A DNA stretch of 7,038 nucleotides from Paracoccaceae bacterium (GTDB taxonomy: Bacteria > Pseudomonadota > Alphaproteobacteria > Rhodobacterales > Rhodobacteraceae). A program made the position numbers and the translations under genes. This document shows, piece by piece, positions 1 through 5,579 of this stretch. Below the pieces are notes generated by a model. It was not told where the DNA came from, did not search any database, and saw only the letters and a program-made list of their open reading frames with translations. Within the stretch, counting starts at the first letter, position 1. Every line of letters starts with the position of its first letter. The stretch spans positions 1-7,038 of the forward strand of contig JAFIEC010000188.1 in NCBI GenBank assembly GCA_020832725.1. The letters run 5' to 3'.

Positions 1-651
1 CAGCAGCGCGTGGCGCTGGCACGGGCCATCGTCAAGGATGCCAAGGTGCTTCTTCTGGACGAGCTGCTGTCGAATCTCGACGCGAAACTGCGCGAGCAGA
101 TGCGCCGGGAGTTGCGGCGCCTGCAAAAGCAGGTGGGCACCACCTCGATCTACGTTACCCACGATCAGGACGAGGCGCTGGCGCTTTCGGACCGGATCGC
201 GGTCATGTCCGATGGCCGGGTGGTGGAGCTGGGCAAGCCGGTCGATCTCTACATGCGTCCGCGCCACCCCTTCACCGCGCGCTTTGTCGGCCAGGCCGAT
301 CTGGTCGCCTGCACCCCGGTGGAGGCAACGGCTGGTGCGGTGCTGGTAGATACGCCCATGGGGCGACTGCGGGCCGAGGAGAACGCCGATCTGGGCCGGG
401 GCACAACCCATGTCATGGTCCGGCCGGAGCATGTGGTGTTCGTGGACAGCGCGGATGCGCCCAATACCTTCACCGGTCGCATCTCCAACATGGTGTTCAC
501 GGGCAAACTGGTGGAATATGACGTCGAGGTGCCGGGGGGCACGATCGCCGTCTACTCTCCCTCGAGCATTCTGCGCAACGAAGGCGAAGAGGTGCATGTG
601 CATCTGCCGCCCTCCCGCTGCGTGGCCCTCAGCGAGGAGGCTGCGACATGA
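1..651 (+). CDS. ABC transporter ATP-binding protein, PotA/FbpC/UgpC type (5'-partial)
   Basis: Nucleotide-binding subunit that would power an inner-membrane importer. The frame is open from base 1, and 216 residues are visible. The first part (Walker A, Q-loop, most of the LSGGQ signature) lies outside the window; the visible part opens on the tail of the signature motif (QQRVALARA). Walker B with its catalytic glutamate is at residues 16-21 (VLLLDE), the D-loop at 24-27 (SNLD) and the switch histidine at H54 (VTHDQ). From about residue 95 (FVGQADL) to the end is a TOBE-type domain with a VRPEH element, as in polyamine, iron(III) and sugar-phosphate importers. One oddity: the residue after the catalytic Glu is Leu (DELLSNLD) where the family nearly always has Pro (DEPLSNLD). 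The permease and binding-protein genes are presumably upstream. The stop overlaps the next gene's start (ATGA), so the genes are translationally coupled. Family is certain; the substrate cannot be told. Confidence 0.95.
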   Translation, partial: QQRVALARAIVKDAKVLLLDELLSNLDAKLREQMRRELRRLQKQVGTTSIYVTHDQDEALALSDRIAVMSDGRVVELGKPVDLYMRPRHPFTARFVGQADLVACTPVEATAGAVLVDTPMGRLRAEENADLGRGTTHVMVRPEHVVFVDSADAPNTFTGRISNMVFTGKLVEYDVEVPGGTIAVYSPSSILRNEGEEVHVHLPPSRCVALSEEAAT

Positions 652-1763
652 GCGCCCGGATCGAAGCCCGCCCCTATGATTTGCCGCTGGCCATTCCCTA
701 TCGGTGGTCCAAGGGGGTTCAGCACCGCCGCGCAGGCCTCATCGTGCGCGCCGAGATCGATGGTGCGATAGGCTGGGGCGAGGCCGCCCCCGCCCCGCAT
801 GAGCCGGTGGACGGGCCCGCCTTTGCCGCGGAATGCGCGGCCCTTGTCGCGGGCCTCGACCCTGCGGCAGAGGATTTTCTGGCGCAGATCGATGCGCGGG
901 GCGCAGAGGGCCGCCTGCGTTGCGGAATCGCCACCGCCTGGCTGTCGGCCCGGGCGACCTTGGCAGGAGAGAGCCTTGCGGCCCATGTCGCGGGGCCCGC
1001 CCGCCCGCCCGCCGCCCGCCTGCCCATCAACGAACTTGTCACCGACGACACTCCCGAGGGCTGCGTTGCCCGCACCGCCGAGGCCGTCGCGCGGGGCCAG
1101 AACATGGTCAAGGTCAAGTGCACACCCGAGCGGGATCTGGACCTGGCCCGGGTCGGCGCGATCCGCGCGGCCTTTCCCGATATCGGTATCCGGATCGATC
1201 CCAACGAAAGCTGGCCGCTGGACTGGGCCGCCGCACAGCTGGAGGCGATGGCGCCCTTCGGCATCGATTATTGCGAGGAGCCGCTGCCCCGGGGCACGGC
1301 TCCGGAGGTCTATGCCGGGCTGCGGCAGCAGACTTCGGTACCGATCGCGCTTGACGATTCGGTCCGCTCTCCGGCCCATGCGCGACGTATCATCGAGACC
1401 GGTGCCGCCGATGTGCTCATCCTCAAGGCCCCTCGCCTTGGCGGGCCCGATTCCACGCTCGAGATCATCGACCTCGCCCATGCGGCGGGGCTGCGCTCGA
1501 CCGTCACCGCCAGCTTGGAGACATCGGTCGGTCTGCATGCGGCGCTTCAGCTGGGGGTGTTGCTGCCCGCTCCGCCCGCGCCCTGCGGGCTGGGCACGGC
1601 GCGGTTCTTTGCCGCCGATGTCGCCCCCCCGCCGCCCATCGTGGACGGCCACATGATGCTGCCCACAATCCCCGGCCTCGGGGTCGACCCGGGCGAATGG
1701 TGGGAAAGCGGCGGCAAGATCCCCCATATCGCCAATTCGCAGAAGGAGACTTCGGATGTATGA
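648..1763 (+). CDS. Enolase-superfamily enzyme, OSBS/muconate cycloisomerase-like
   Basis: A 371-residue member of the muconate lactonizing enzyme subgroup, which abstracts a proton alpha to a carboxylate and stabilises an Mg-bound enolate. Residues 1-115 form the capping domain and about 125-345 the barrel. The catalytic set looks intact: K155 and K157 (KVK), metal ligands D184 (RIDPNESW), E210 (CEEPL) and D236 (LDDSV), and K260 (ILKAPRLGG). The segment at 289-302 (SLETSVGLHAAL) resembles the SSIESSLGL segment of o-succinylbenzoate synthase. I do not see the DxD signature expected of dipeptide epimerases. The start ATG at 648 overlaps the upstream stop and is preceded by GAGGAGG (634-640) with a 7 nt spacer. 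The last 8 bp overlap the next gene. A menaquinone role is unlikely in this operon; cycloisomerase, N-succinylamino acid racemase or another dehydratase activity fits better. Residues 327-330 are PPPP, a possible ribosome-stalling site. The family is firm, the reaction is not. Confidence 0.88.
   Translation: MSARIEARPYDLPLAIPYRWSKGVQHRRAGLIVRAEIDGAIGWGEAAPAPHEPVDGPAFAAECAALVAGLDPAAEDFLAQIDARGAEGRLRCGIATAWLSARATLAGESLAAHVAGPARPPAARLPINELVTDDTPEGCVARTAEAVARGQNMVKVKCTPERDLDLARVGAIRAAFPDIGIRIDPNESWPLDWAAAQLEAMAPFGIDYCEEPLPRGTAPEVYAGLRQQTSVPIALDDSVRSPAHARRIIETGAADVLILKAPRLGGPDSTLEIIDLAHAAGLRSTVTASLETSVGLHAALQLGVLLPAPPAPCGLGTARFFAADVAPPPPIVDGHMMLPTIPGLGVDPGEWWESGGKIPHIANSQKETSDV
996..1010 (-). other. 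Potential G-quadruplex, (GGGC)-type tetranucleotide tract
   Basis: The minus strand reads GGGCGGGCGGGCGGG: four GGG runs separated by single-C loops. Two further GGG runs lie nearby at 1015-1017 and 1023-1025. This matches the classical short-loop quadruplex pattern. It lies inside the enolase-superfamily gene, on the template strand, and encodes the linker-like Pro/Ala/Arg stretch at residues 117-126. The + strand copy is a GCCC tetranucleotide repeated four times (995-1010), so replication slippage is also conceivable. The motif is seen directly; folding in the cell is inferred. Confidence 0.55.
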
Positions 1764-2928
1764 CGTCGATGGAAAGTTCGTCGGCAAGGGCCTCCCCTTC
1801 GAGCGCGACTTCGAATCCACCGTGAAGGTGGAGCATCGGGTTCAGGGATACGACAATTTCTGCCGTGTCTTCGACATAAGGCCCGACGACAAGGTCGTGA
1901 TGCTGATGGATTCCAAGATCGACCCGCGGGTGATCTGGGCCGTCACCGGGCTGGCGAAGGGCCGAGGTGCCAAGGAGCCGCTGGTCCTGCTCAGCCATAC
2001 CACCCAGCACGAGGAAATGCCGGAATGGGCCAAGGCCCATCTGGAGGAGGCAACCTTCGTTGTCTCGTCCTGGTTCTGCTCGGTGCTGGATCCGTTCGCC
2101 ATCAAGATGCGCCGCGACAAGGGTCAGCGCTGGATCAAGATCACCTATTTCCGCGACTTCGACCTGCTGTTCACCCCCCAGGGCCGCTTTCCGCCGGAAC
2201 TGGTGGGCGAGATCATCCGCGGCACTGCGCGCCAGTATCCGCGCGGGCAGGACTTCAACATGCATTTCTCCGACAATCGCGGCACCGACCTGACCATTCC
2301 GGTGAATGCCGAGATGGTGGACAACCTGCTGCAGACCAGCCGGTGGAAGGGCGAGATGCTGGCCACCAGCCCGGGGTGCTATGTGCATTACCTGCCCTGC
2401 CACGGCCCCAACGTCTATGACCGCACCATGGTGATGAACGACGATTCCGTCACCGTGCCGATCAACGGGGTGCTGTATCCGCAATGGGCGGTGGGCTTTG
2501 AGCGTCCCTTCGAGGAGAAGATCCCCGTGGTCTTCAAGGATGACCGCATCGTGGAAGTCGGCGGCCACAGCAACGAGGCCACCATCCTGCGCGACATGCT
2601 GATGGGGGGCGTGCTGATCGAACTGGGCTGCGGCTTCAACCCCAAGGCACCGCGCTATGAGGTCTATCCGGCGGGCTCGAATTCTCCGGGCGTGCTTCAT
2701 TTCGGAATCGATCTGGCGAAGCCCTCGGACTACATCCGCCGCAAGATGCCCGATTGGGAAGAGCCGCCGATCCACATGGACCTGATCACCTTCGACAGCA
2801 CGGTGAAGGCCGGCAACACCACGCTGGTGGACGAGGGCTTTCTTACCAGCCTGCACGACCCCCAGGTGCGCGAGGCCGCACGGCGGTGGGGCGACGAGGT
2901 GGACCTGCTTGAGAACTGGCCCAACTGA
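1756..2928 (+). CDS. M29 aminopeptidase/NicX-like metalloenzyme
   Basis: A 390-residue probably cytoplasmic protein (no signal peptide) of the AmpS superfamily, which holds M29 aminopeptidases (about 410 aa) and the Fe(II) ring-cleaving 2,5-dihydroxypyridine dioxygenase NicX (about 350 aa). An N-terminal alpha/beta region (to about 160) is followed by the metal-binding domain. By motif alignment from memory, E289 (IELGCGFNP), H315 (VLHFG), H340 and D342 (HMD) match four M29 metal ligands. The M29 glutamate in the GEVFTAP motif is missing: the equivalent stretch is VPINGVLYPQ (235-243). The tyrosine seven residues after the third ligand is also absent. NicX has a His where this protein has E289 but shares the HxD pair. 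The protein is therefore neither a standard aminopeptidase nor a standard NicX. AAGGAG (1743-1748) sits 7 nt before the ATG, which overlaps the upstream gene by 8 bp. Its operon with an importer and an enolase-type enzyme suggests catabolism of a small carboxylated, perhaps cyclic, compound. Substrate unknown. Confidence 0.8.
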   Translation: MYDVDGKFVGKGLPFERDFESTVKVEHRVQGYDNFCRVFDIRPDDKVVMLMDSKIDPRVIWAVTGLAKGRGAKEPLVLLSHTTQHEEMPEWAKAHLEEATFVVSSWFCSVLDPFAIKMRRDKGQRWIKITYFRDFDLLFTPQGRFPPELVGEIIRGTARQYPRGQDFNMHFSDNRGTDLTIPVNAEMVDNLLQTSRWKGEMLATSPGCYVHYLPCHGPNVYDRTMVMNDDSVTVPINGVLYPQWAVGFERPFEEKIPVVFKDDRIVEVGGHSNEATILRDMLMGGVLIELGCGFNPKAPRYEVYPAGSNSPGVLHFGIDLAKPSDYIRRKMPDWEEPPIHMDLITFDSTVKAGNTTLVDEGFLTSLHDPQVREAARRWGDEVDLLENWPN

Positions 2929-2943
2929 GGGCGGGAGCGAACG

Positions 2944-3339
2944 ATGGAACACACCCCCTGCGGATCGCGCCCGTCGCGCAAGGCCTCTGCCGAGTGGTTC
3001 ACCGGTGAGGTCTGGCAGGACGTGATACTGGAAGCGCCGGAGCCCGCACGCGGGCGGGCGCTTCTGGTGCATTTCGCGCCGGGCGCGCGCACCAACTGGC
3101 ACAGCCATCCGCTGGGCCAGGCCCTCTATGTCGTCTCGGGTTTTGGCCGCGCCCAAAGCTGGGGCGGCCCGATCGTGGATCTGCGCCCCGGCGATGTGGT
3201 GTGGTTCGCCCCCGGAGAGAAGCACTGGCACGGCGCTGCCCCTGATTGCACCATGGCCCATATCGCCATGCAGGAGGCCGAGGACGGTCGCACCGCCGAC
3301 TGGGCAGAACCGGTGAGCGACGCGCAATACCTGGGCTGA
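2944..3339 (+). CDS. Small single-domain cupin, (R)-hydroxynitrile lyase-like family
   Basis: A 131-residue cupin. The first cupin motif supplies H53, H55 and Q59 (WHSHPLGQ) and the second supplies H94 (GEKHWHG), after the GDVVWFAPGE turn at 83-91. These positions agree, from memory, with the Mn ligands of the Granulicella hydroxynitrile lyase GtHNL (H53, H55, Q59, H94), and Q110 of that active site also has a match at Q110 here. The C-terminal tail (DW-EPVSDAQYLG) is typical of this family. Most members are of unknown physiological function, and many lie next to oxidoreductase or aromatic-degradation genes, so hydroxynitrile lyase activity is not implied. The gene follows the M29/NicX-like gene by 15 bp with GGGAG at 2933-2937 and a 6 nt spacer, and is the last gene of the operon. 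Likely roles are metal-dependent isomerase, lyase or dioxygenase in the same pathway. Confidence 0.88.
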   Translation: MEHTPCGSRPSRKASAEWFTGEVWQDVILEAPEPARGRALLVHFAPGARTNWHSHPLGQALYVVSGFGRAQSWGGPIVDLRPGDVVWFAPGEKHWHGAAPDCTMAHIAMQEAEDGRTADWAEPVSDAQYLG

Positions 3340-3347
3340 GCACGCCT

Positions 3348-3364
3348 GCAAGGTGGAGACCTGC
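3348..3364. terminator. Weak hairpin in the convergent gap
   Basis: GCAAGGT and ACCTGC pair as a 6 bp stem with one bulged A around a GGAG loop. It lies in the 27 bp between the cupin stop and the regulator stop, where both transcripts must end. There is no T-run on either side, so it is at best a weak or Rho-assisted terminator. Confidence 0.25.
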
Positions 3365-3366
3365 CC

Positions 3367-4740
3367 TCAGACGAGGGCGGGGATATCCAGCCGAGGCGGC
3401 ACCTCGGCGGGCATCAGGATCCGGGCCAGCCGCTCCAGCGCGAGGGGGAGGGCCGCCTCGGCGACGTTGCCAAGGCACAGCCGCAGCCCTGCATCCTGCG
3501 CGCCCGGATCGGCCATGAAGGCCTCTGGAGGGGCGAGCACGATCCCCTCTGCCCCGGCCTGCGCCACGATCTCGCGGGCGCGGTCCACAGGCATGGGCAG
3601 CCACAGGTGCAAGCCCTCGAACTGCACCGGGGCCACGGCCTCACCCAGGATCTGGCGTGCCAGGCGGTTTCGCCGCCCCGCCTCGGCCCGGACGGAGCGG
3701 GCAACCGTTCCCTCCAGCCCCTCGACGAGGCAATATTGCATCATCAGCCCCGAGAGCGGATGAGCCATTGATTGCGTCGCATCGAGCCACCGCAGGGCAG
3801 GGCCCACAAGCGCCGGTGGGCAGTGCAGATATCCCATGCGCAAACCAGGAGCCAGGCTCTTGGACAGGGAGCCCAGATACAAACACCGCTCGGGTGCCAG
3901 CTCGGCAAGGGCGGGCAGGTCGCGAGGCACGAAGACGGCATAGATGTCATCCTCGATGATCGTCATGTCATGGGCTCGGGCAAGCCCTGCGATCCGATGG
4001 CGGCGGCTGGTGCCCATCGTGGCCCCGGTGGGGTTTTGCAGCGAGGGGACCAGATACAGGATGCGGGGCGCCTCCGGGCCCGCCAGTGCCCTCTCCAGCG
4101 CCTCGGGACACAGCCCCTCGGCATCCATCGGCAGCGGCACCAGCTTTCGGCCCAGTGCATGCGCGGCGCGCAACGCCCCCGGATAGGTCAGCCCCTCGAT
4201 CGCGACCGGCCCGGGCGGCGCGGCGGCAAGCGCGAGAAGCAGCGCATGTTGCGCCCCCGAAGTCAGCAGGAGACGATCGGGATCCAGCTCCAGCCGCCGC
4301 ATCCCGCCGACGGCCCGGGCCATCTGCACACGATGATCGGTGCGCCCGGCGGGCGGGGCATAGGCGGTGAAGGCCGTGGCATCGATCCCTGCCCCGACAC
4401 GCCCCAGCATTTCAGCCAGCATCCGCGCGGTCAGCATCGGAGGCGGCAGGTTCACGCTCATGTCCGCGCGCCCGTCGCCCGCCCGAGGGGCTGCGCTGAC
4501 GAACATCCCCCGCCCCTTCTCGGAACGCGCAAGCCCACGACGCTGCAACACCGCATAGGCGCGGGTCACGGTGCCCACACTCAGACCCAGCTTGTACGCA
4601 AGGTCACGATGTGCAGGCAGGCGGGCGTCCGTCGCGATCAGGCCCGCCGCGATATCCTCCACCAGCGCTTCGGCCAGGCGTTCATGGGCAAGCCCGTCGA
4701 TACGGGCAAGGCGCGGTGTCCAGGCGGCGGGCTGTTTCAT
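3367..4740 (-). CDS. MocR-family transcriptional regulator (GntR winged helix + aminotransferase domain)
   Basis: A 457-residue PLP-binding regulator of normal family length. Residues 10-85 form a GntR-type winged helix, with the recognition region LPAHRDLAYKLGLSVGTVTR at 41-60 and the wing at 72-82. Residues 100-450 form a fold-type I aminotransferase domain: N236 (NPTG), D265 (EDDIY, contacting the PLP ring nitrogen), K294 (SLSKSLAPG, Schiff-base lysine) and R420 (probable carboxylate-binding Arg). All key PLP residues are present, so cofactor binding is expected. Family members use the PLP-ligand adduct to switch DNA binding and usually regulate a divergent neighbour, here a LysE-type exporter. 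GGAG on the minus strand (4746-4749) lies 5 nt before the ATG. It converges on the upstream catabolic operon with a 27 bp gap, so control of that operon is possible too. The ligand is probably an amino acid or amine, but that is inference. Confidence 0.93.
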   Translation of the reverse strand: MKQPAAWTPRLARIDGLAHERLAEALVEDIAAGLIATDARLPAHRDLAYKLGLSVGTVTRAYAVLQRRGLARSEKGRGMFVSAAPRAGDGRADMSVNLPPPMLTARMLAEMLGRVGAGIDATAFTAYAPPAGRTDHRVQMARAVGGMRRLELDPDRLLLTSGAQHALLLALAAAPPGPVAIEGLTYPGALRAAHALGRKLVPLPMDAEGLCPEALERALAGPEAPRILYLVPSLQNPTGATMGTSRRHRIAGLARAHDMTIIEDDIYAVFVPRDLPALAELAPERCLYLGSLSKSLAPGLRMGYLHCPPALVGPALRWLDATQSMAHPLSGLMMQYCLVEGLEGTVARSVRAEAGRRNRLARQILGEAVAPVQFEGLHLWLPMPVDRAREIVAQAGAEGIVLAPPEAFMADPGAQDAGLRLCLGNVAEAALPLALERLARILMPAEVPPRLDIPALV

Positions 4741-4755
4741 TCGATCTCCGAGAAA

Positions 4756-4777
4756 TGTACCTGTTCATAATGGTACA
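4756..4777. promoter_or_regulatory. Inverted repeat TGTACC-N10-GGTACA, candidate MocR operator
   Basis: Perfect 6 bp arms at 4756-4761 and 4772-4777, 16 bp centre to centre (about one and a half helical turns), lie 15 bp upstream of the regulator's ATG. A related element AATACCT at 4840-4846 resembles the left arm (TGTACCT) in the same direction 84 bp away. MocR regulators commonly bind repeated half-sites in the divergent region, so autoregulation is plausible. Assignment is by position and symmetry only. Confidence 0.45.
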
Positions 4778-4794
4778 CTATTGCTGGCTGCCTC

Positions 4795-4823
4795 ATGATT
4801 CCGTGGATATGGAACTGCGTCAA
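4795..4823 (-). promoter_or_regulatory. Candidate sigma70-type promoter for the MocR gene
   Basis: On the minus strand TTGACG (4818-4823) and AATCAT (4795-4800) are separated by 17 bp. They match the -35 consensus at 5 of 6 positions and the -10 consensus at 4 of 6. Transcription would begin near 4788, placing the TGTACC/GGTACA repeat in the early transcribed region, where a bound repressor could block it. I did not find an equally good promoter for the exporter. Confidence 0.35.
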
Positions 4824-4868
4824 GCTTCGATTAGTTTGCAATACCTCTGAAAATAAGGGAAGTGTGCC

Positions 4869-4950
4869 GGGACACAATTCGGGTTGCCCTCTCCGGATAC
4901 TCGAGACAATCTCCGTTGATTGATGGGACACACGGGTGTGAGTGTATCCC
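4869..4950 (+). repeat. GGGACACA direct repeat and leader hairpin before the exporter gene
   Basis: GGGACACA occurs at 4869-4876 and again at 4925-4932, 56 bp apart. The second copy begins an imperfect inverted repeat, GGGACACAC (4925-4933) with GTGTATCCC (4942-4950): 8 of 9 pairs around an 8 nt loop. It ends 4 nt before the Shine-Dalgarno sequence. A competing smaller stem CACA/TGTG (4929-4932 with 4937-4940) lies inside it. The first copy sits in TGTG-N6-CACA (4863-4876). These could be operator half-sites or an RNA leader structure; the sequence does not decide between them. Confidence 0.35.
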
Positions 4951-4954
4951 GACC

Positions 4955-4961
4955 GGGGAGG
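4955..4961 (+). promoter_or_regulatory. Ribosome binding site fixing the exporter start at GTG 4968
   Basis: GGGGAGG lies 6 nt before the GTG at 4968. The in-frame ATG at 4923 has no comparable site, and starting there would add a polar stretch (GHTGVSVSRPGRLC) ahead of the first membrane helix, which is unusual for this family. Confidence 0.75.
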
Positions 4962-4967
4962 CTCTGC

Positions 4968-5561
4968 GTGACCTTCGATCTCTGGCTTGCCTTCGCGGCC
5001 TTTGCTGTCGTGTCGGCGATCACGCCGGGACCCAACAACATGCTGTTGCTCGCCTCGGGGCTGAACCTTGGCCTGCGGCGGAGCCTGCCTTTCCTTGCCG
5101 GGATCTCGGCCGGTTTCTCGATCATGCTGGCGGGCGTGGGCCTCGGGCTTGGTGCCGTCTTTCGTGCTGCACCCGCCCTTTACGAGGCATTGCGCTGGGC
5201 AGGTGCGGCCTATCTTCTCTGGCTGGCGTGGAAGCTGGCCCGCGCTGGCGCGGGCGGCGGCCGCGGAGAAGTGCCGCATTGGCTGGGCTTCTGGACGGGG
5301 GCCGGGTTTCAGGCGGTCAATCCCAAGGCCTGGGTGATGGCCGTGACCGCGATCGCCGTCTATCTTCCGCCCGGCGGGGCCGGCCCCGCACTGGGCCTGA
5401 TCATTGTCACCTACATCCTGCTGGGCGTGCCCAGCAATCTGGTCTGGGTCGCGGGCGGCGTCGCATTGCGCCGCCTGCTGGACGACCCTGCGCGCATGCG
5501 CCGGGTGAACCTGTTCATGGCTGCCCTGCTGGCGCTGTCGGTGGTCCCGGTGCTGGCCTGA
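4968..5561 (+). CDS. LysE/RhtB-family amino acid exporter
   Basis: A 197-residue inner-membrane protein with about six hydrophobic segments (roughly 4-24, 40-63, 68-90, 107-133, 140-165, 179-196). It carries the family hallmark ITPGPNN at 18-24, followed by a GLRRSLPFLAGISAGF-type segment, and NPKAW at 118-122 in the second half. Members export amino acids or their derivatives using the proton gradient. The start chosen is GTG 4968 because of the strong upstream GGGGAGG; this gives normal family length. It is transcribed divergently from a MocR regulator, a common pairing in which the regulator senses the exported compound. The stop TGA (5559-5561) directly abuts the stop of the convergent GT20 gene. 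The exported substrate cannot be named from sequence. Confidence 0.92.
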   Translation: MTFDLWLAFAAFAVVSAITPGPNNMLLLASGLNLGLRRSLPFLAGISAGFSIMLAGVGLGLGAVFRAAPALYEALRWAGAAYLLWLAWKLARAGAGGGRGEVPHWLGFWTGAGFQAVNPKAWVMAVTAIAVYLPPGGAGPALGLIIVTYILLGVPSNLVWVAGGVALRRLLDDPARMRRVNLFMAALLALSVVPVLA

Positions 5562-5579
5562 TCAGGCCGCAAGCCCGGG
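5546..5579. terminator. Shared hairpin spanning two convergent stop codons
   Basis: GGCCTGATCAGGCC (5555-5568) is a perfect 14 bp palindrome whose centre TGATCA provides the stop codons of both genes, with no base between them. Flanking TGC (5551-5553) pairs with GCA (5569-5571) across one bulged T, and CCCGG (5546-5550) pairs with CCGGG (5575-5579) across a 3 nt bulge. This gives about 13 base pairs around a GATC loop. Both orientations fold alike, as expected for a two-way terminator. No T-run follows on either strand, so intrinsic termination would be imperfect. Confidence 0.55.

Noticed and set aside
1624..1630. Run of seven C in the enolase-type gene as a frameshift site
   Set aside because: The reading frame stays intact through it with a sensible C-terminus and a coupled downstream start, so nothing indicates a frameshift.
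552..1820. 422-residue antisense frame over the ATPase/enolase-type region
   Set aside because: Arg/Gly-rich with no domain signature; it lies opposite a gene with a complete catalytic residue set.
1504..3351. 615-residue open frame antisense to the enolase-type, M29/NicX-like and cupin genes
   Set aside because: It is an uninterrupted shadow caused by GC-rich third positions. It has a low-complexity His/Gly/Arg/Ala composition, no recognisable motif and spans three well-supported genes.
3772..4770. 332-residue + strand frame opposite the MocR gene
   Set aside because: Composition is Gln/Arg/Gly/His-rich with no motif, and the minus strand carries an intact GntR-aminotransferase fusion.
4873..4912. 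Possible exporter promoters (GATACT at 4896-4901, TTGCCC at 4884-4889)
   Set aside because: Neither hexamer has a partner of reasonable quality at 16-18 bp, so no call is made.
4923..4967. Upstream ATG (4923) as the exporter start
   Set aside because: No good Shine-Dalgarno sequence, the added residues are polar and unlike the family N-terminus, and they are encoded within the leader hairpin; GTG 4968 with GGGGAGG fits better.
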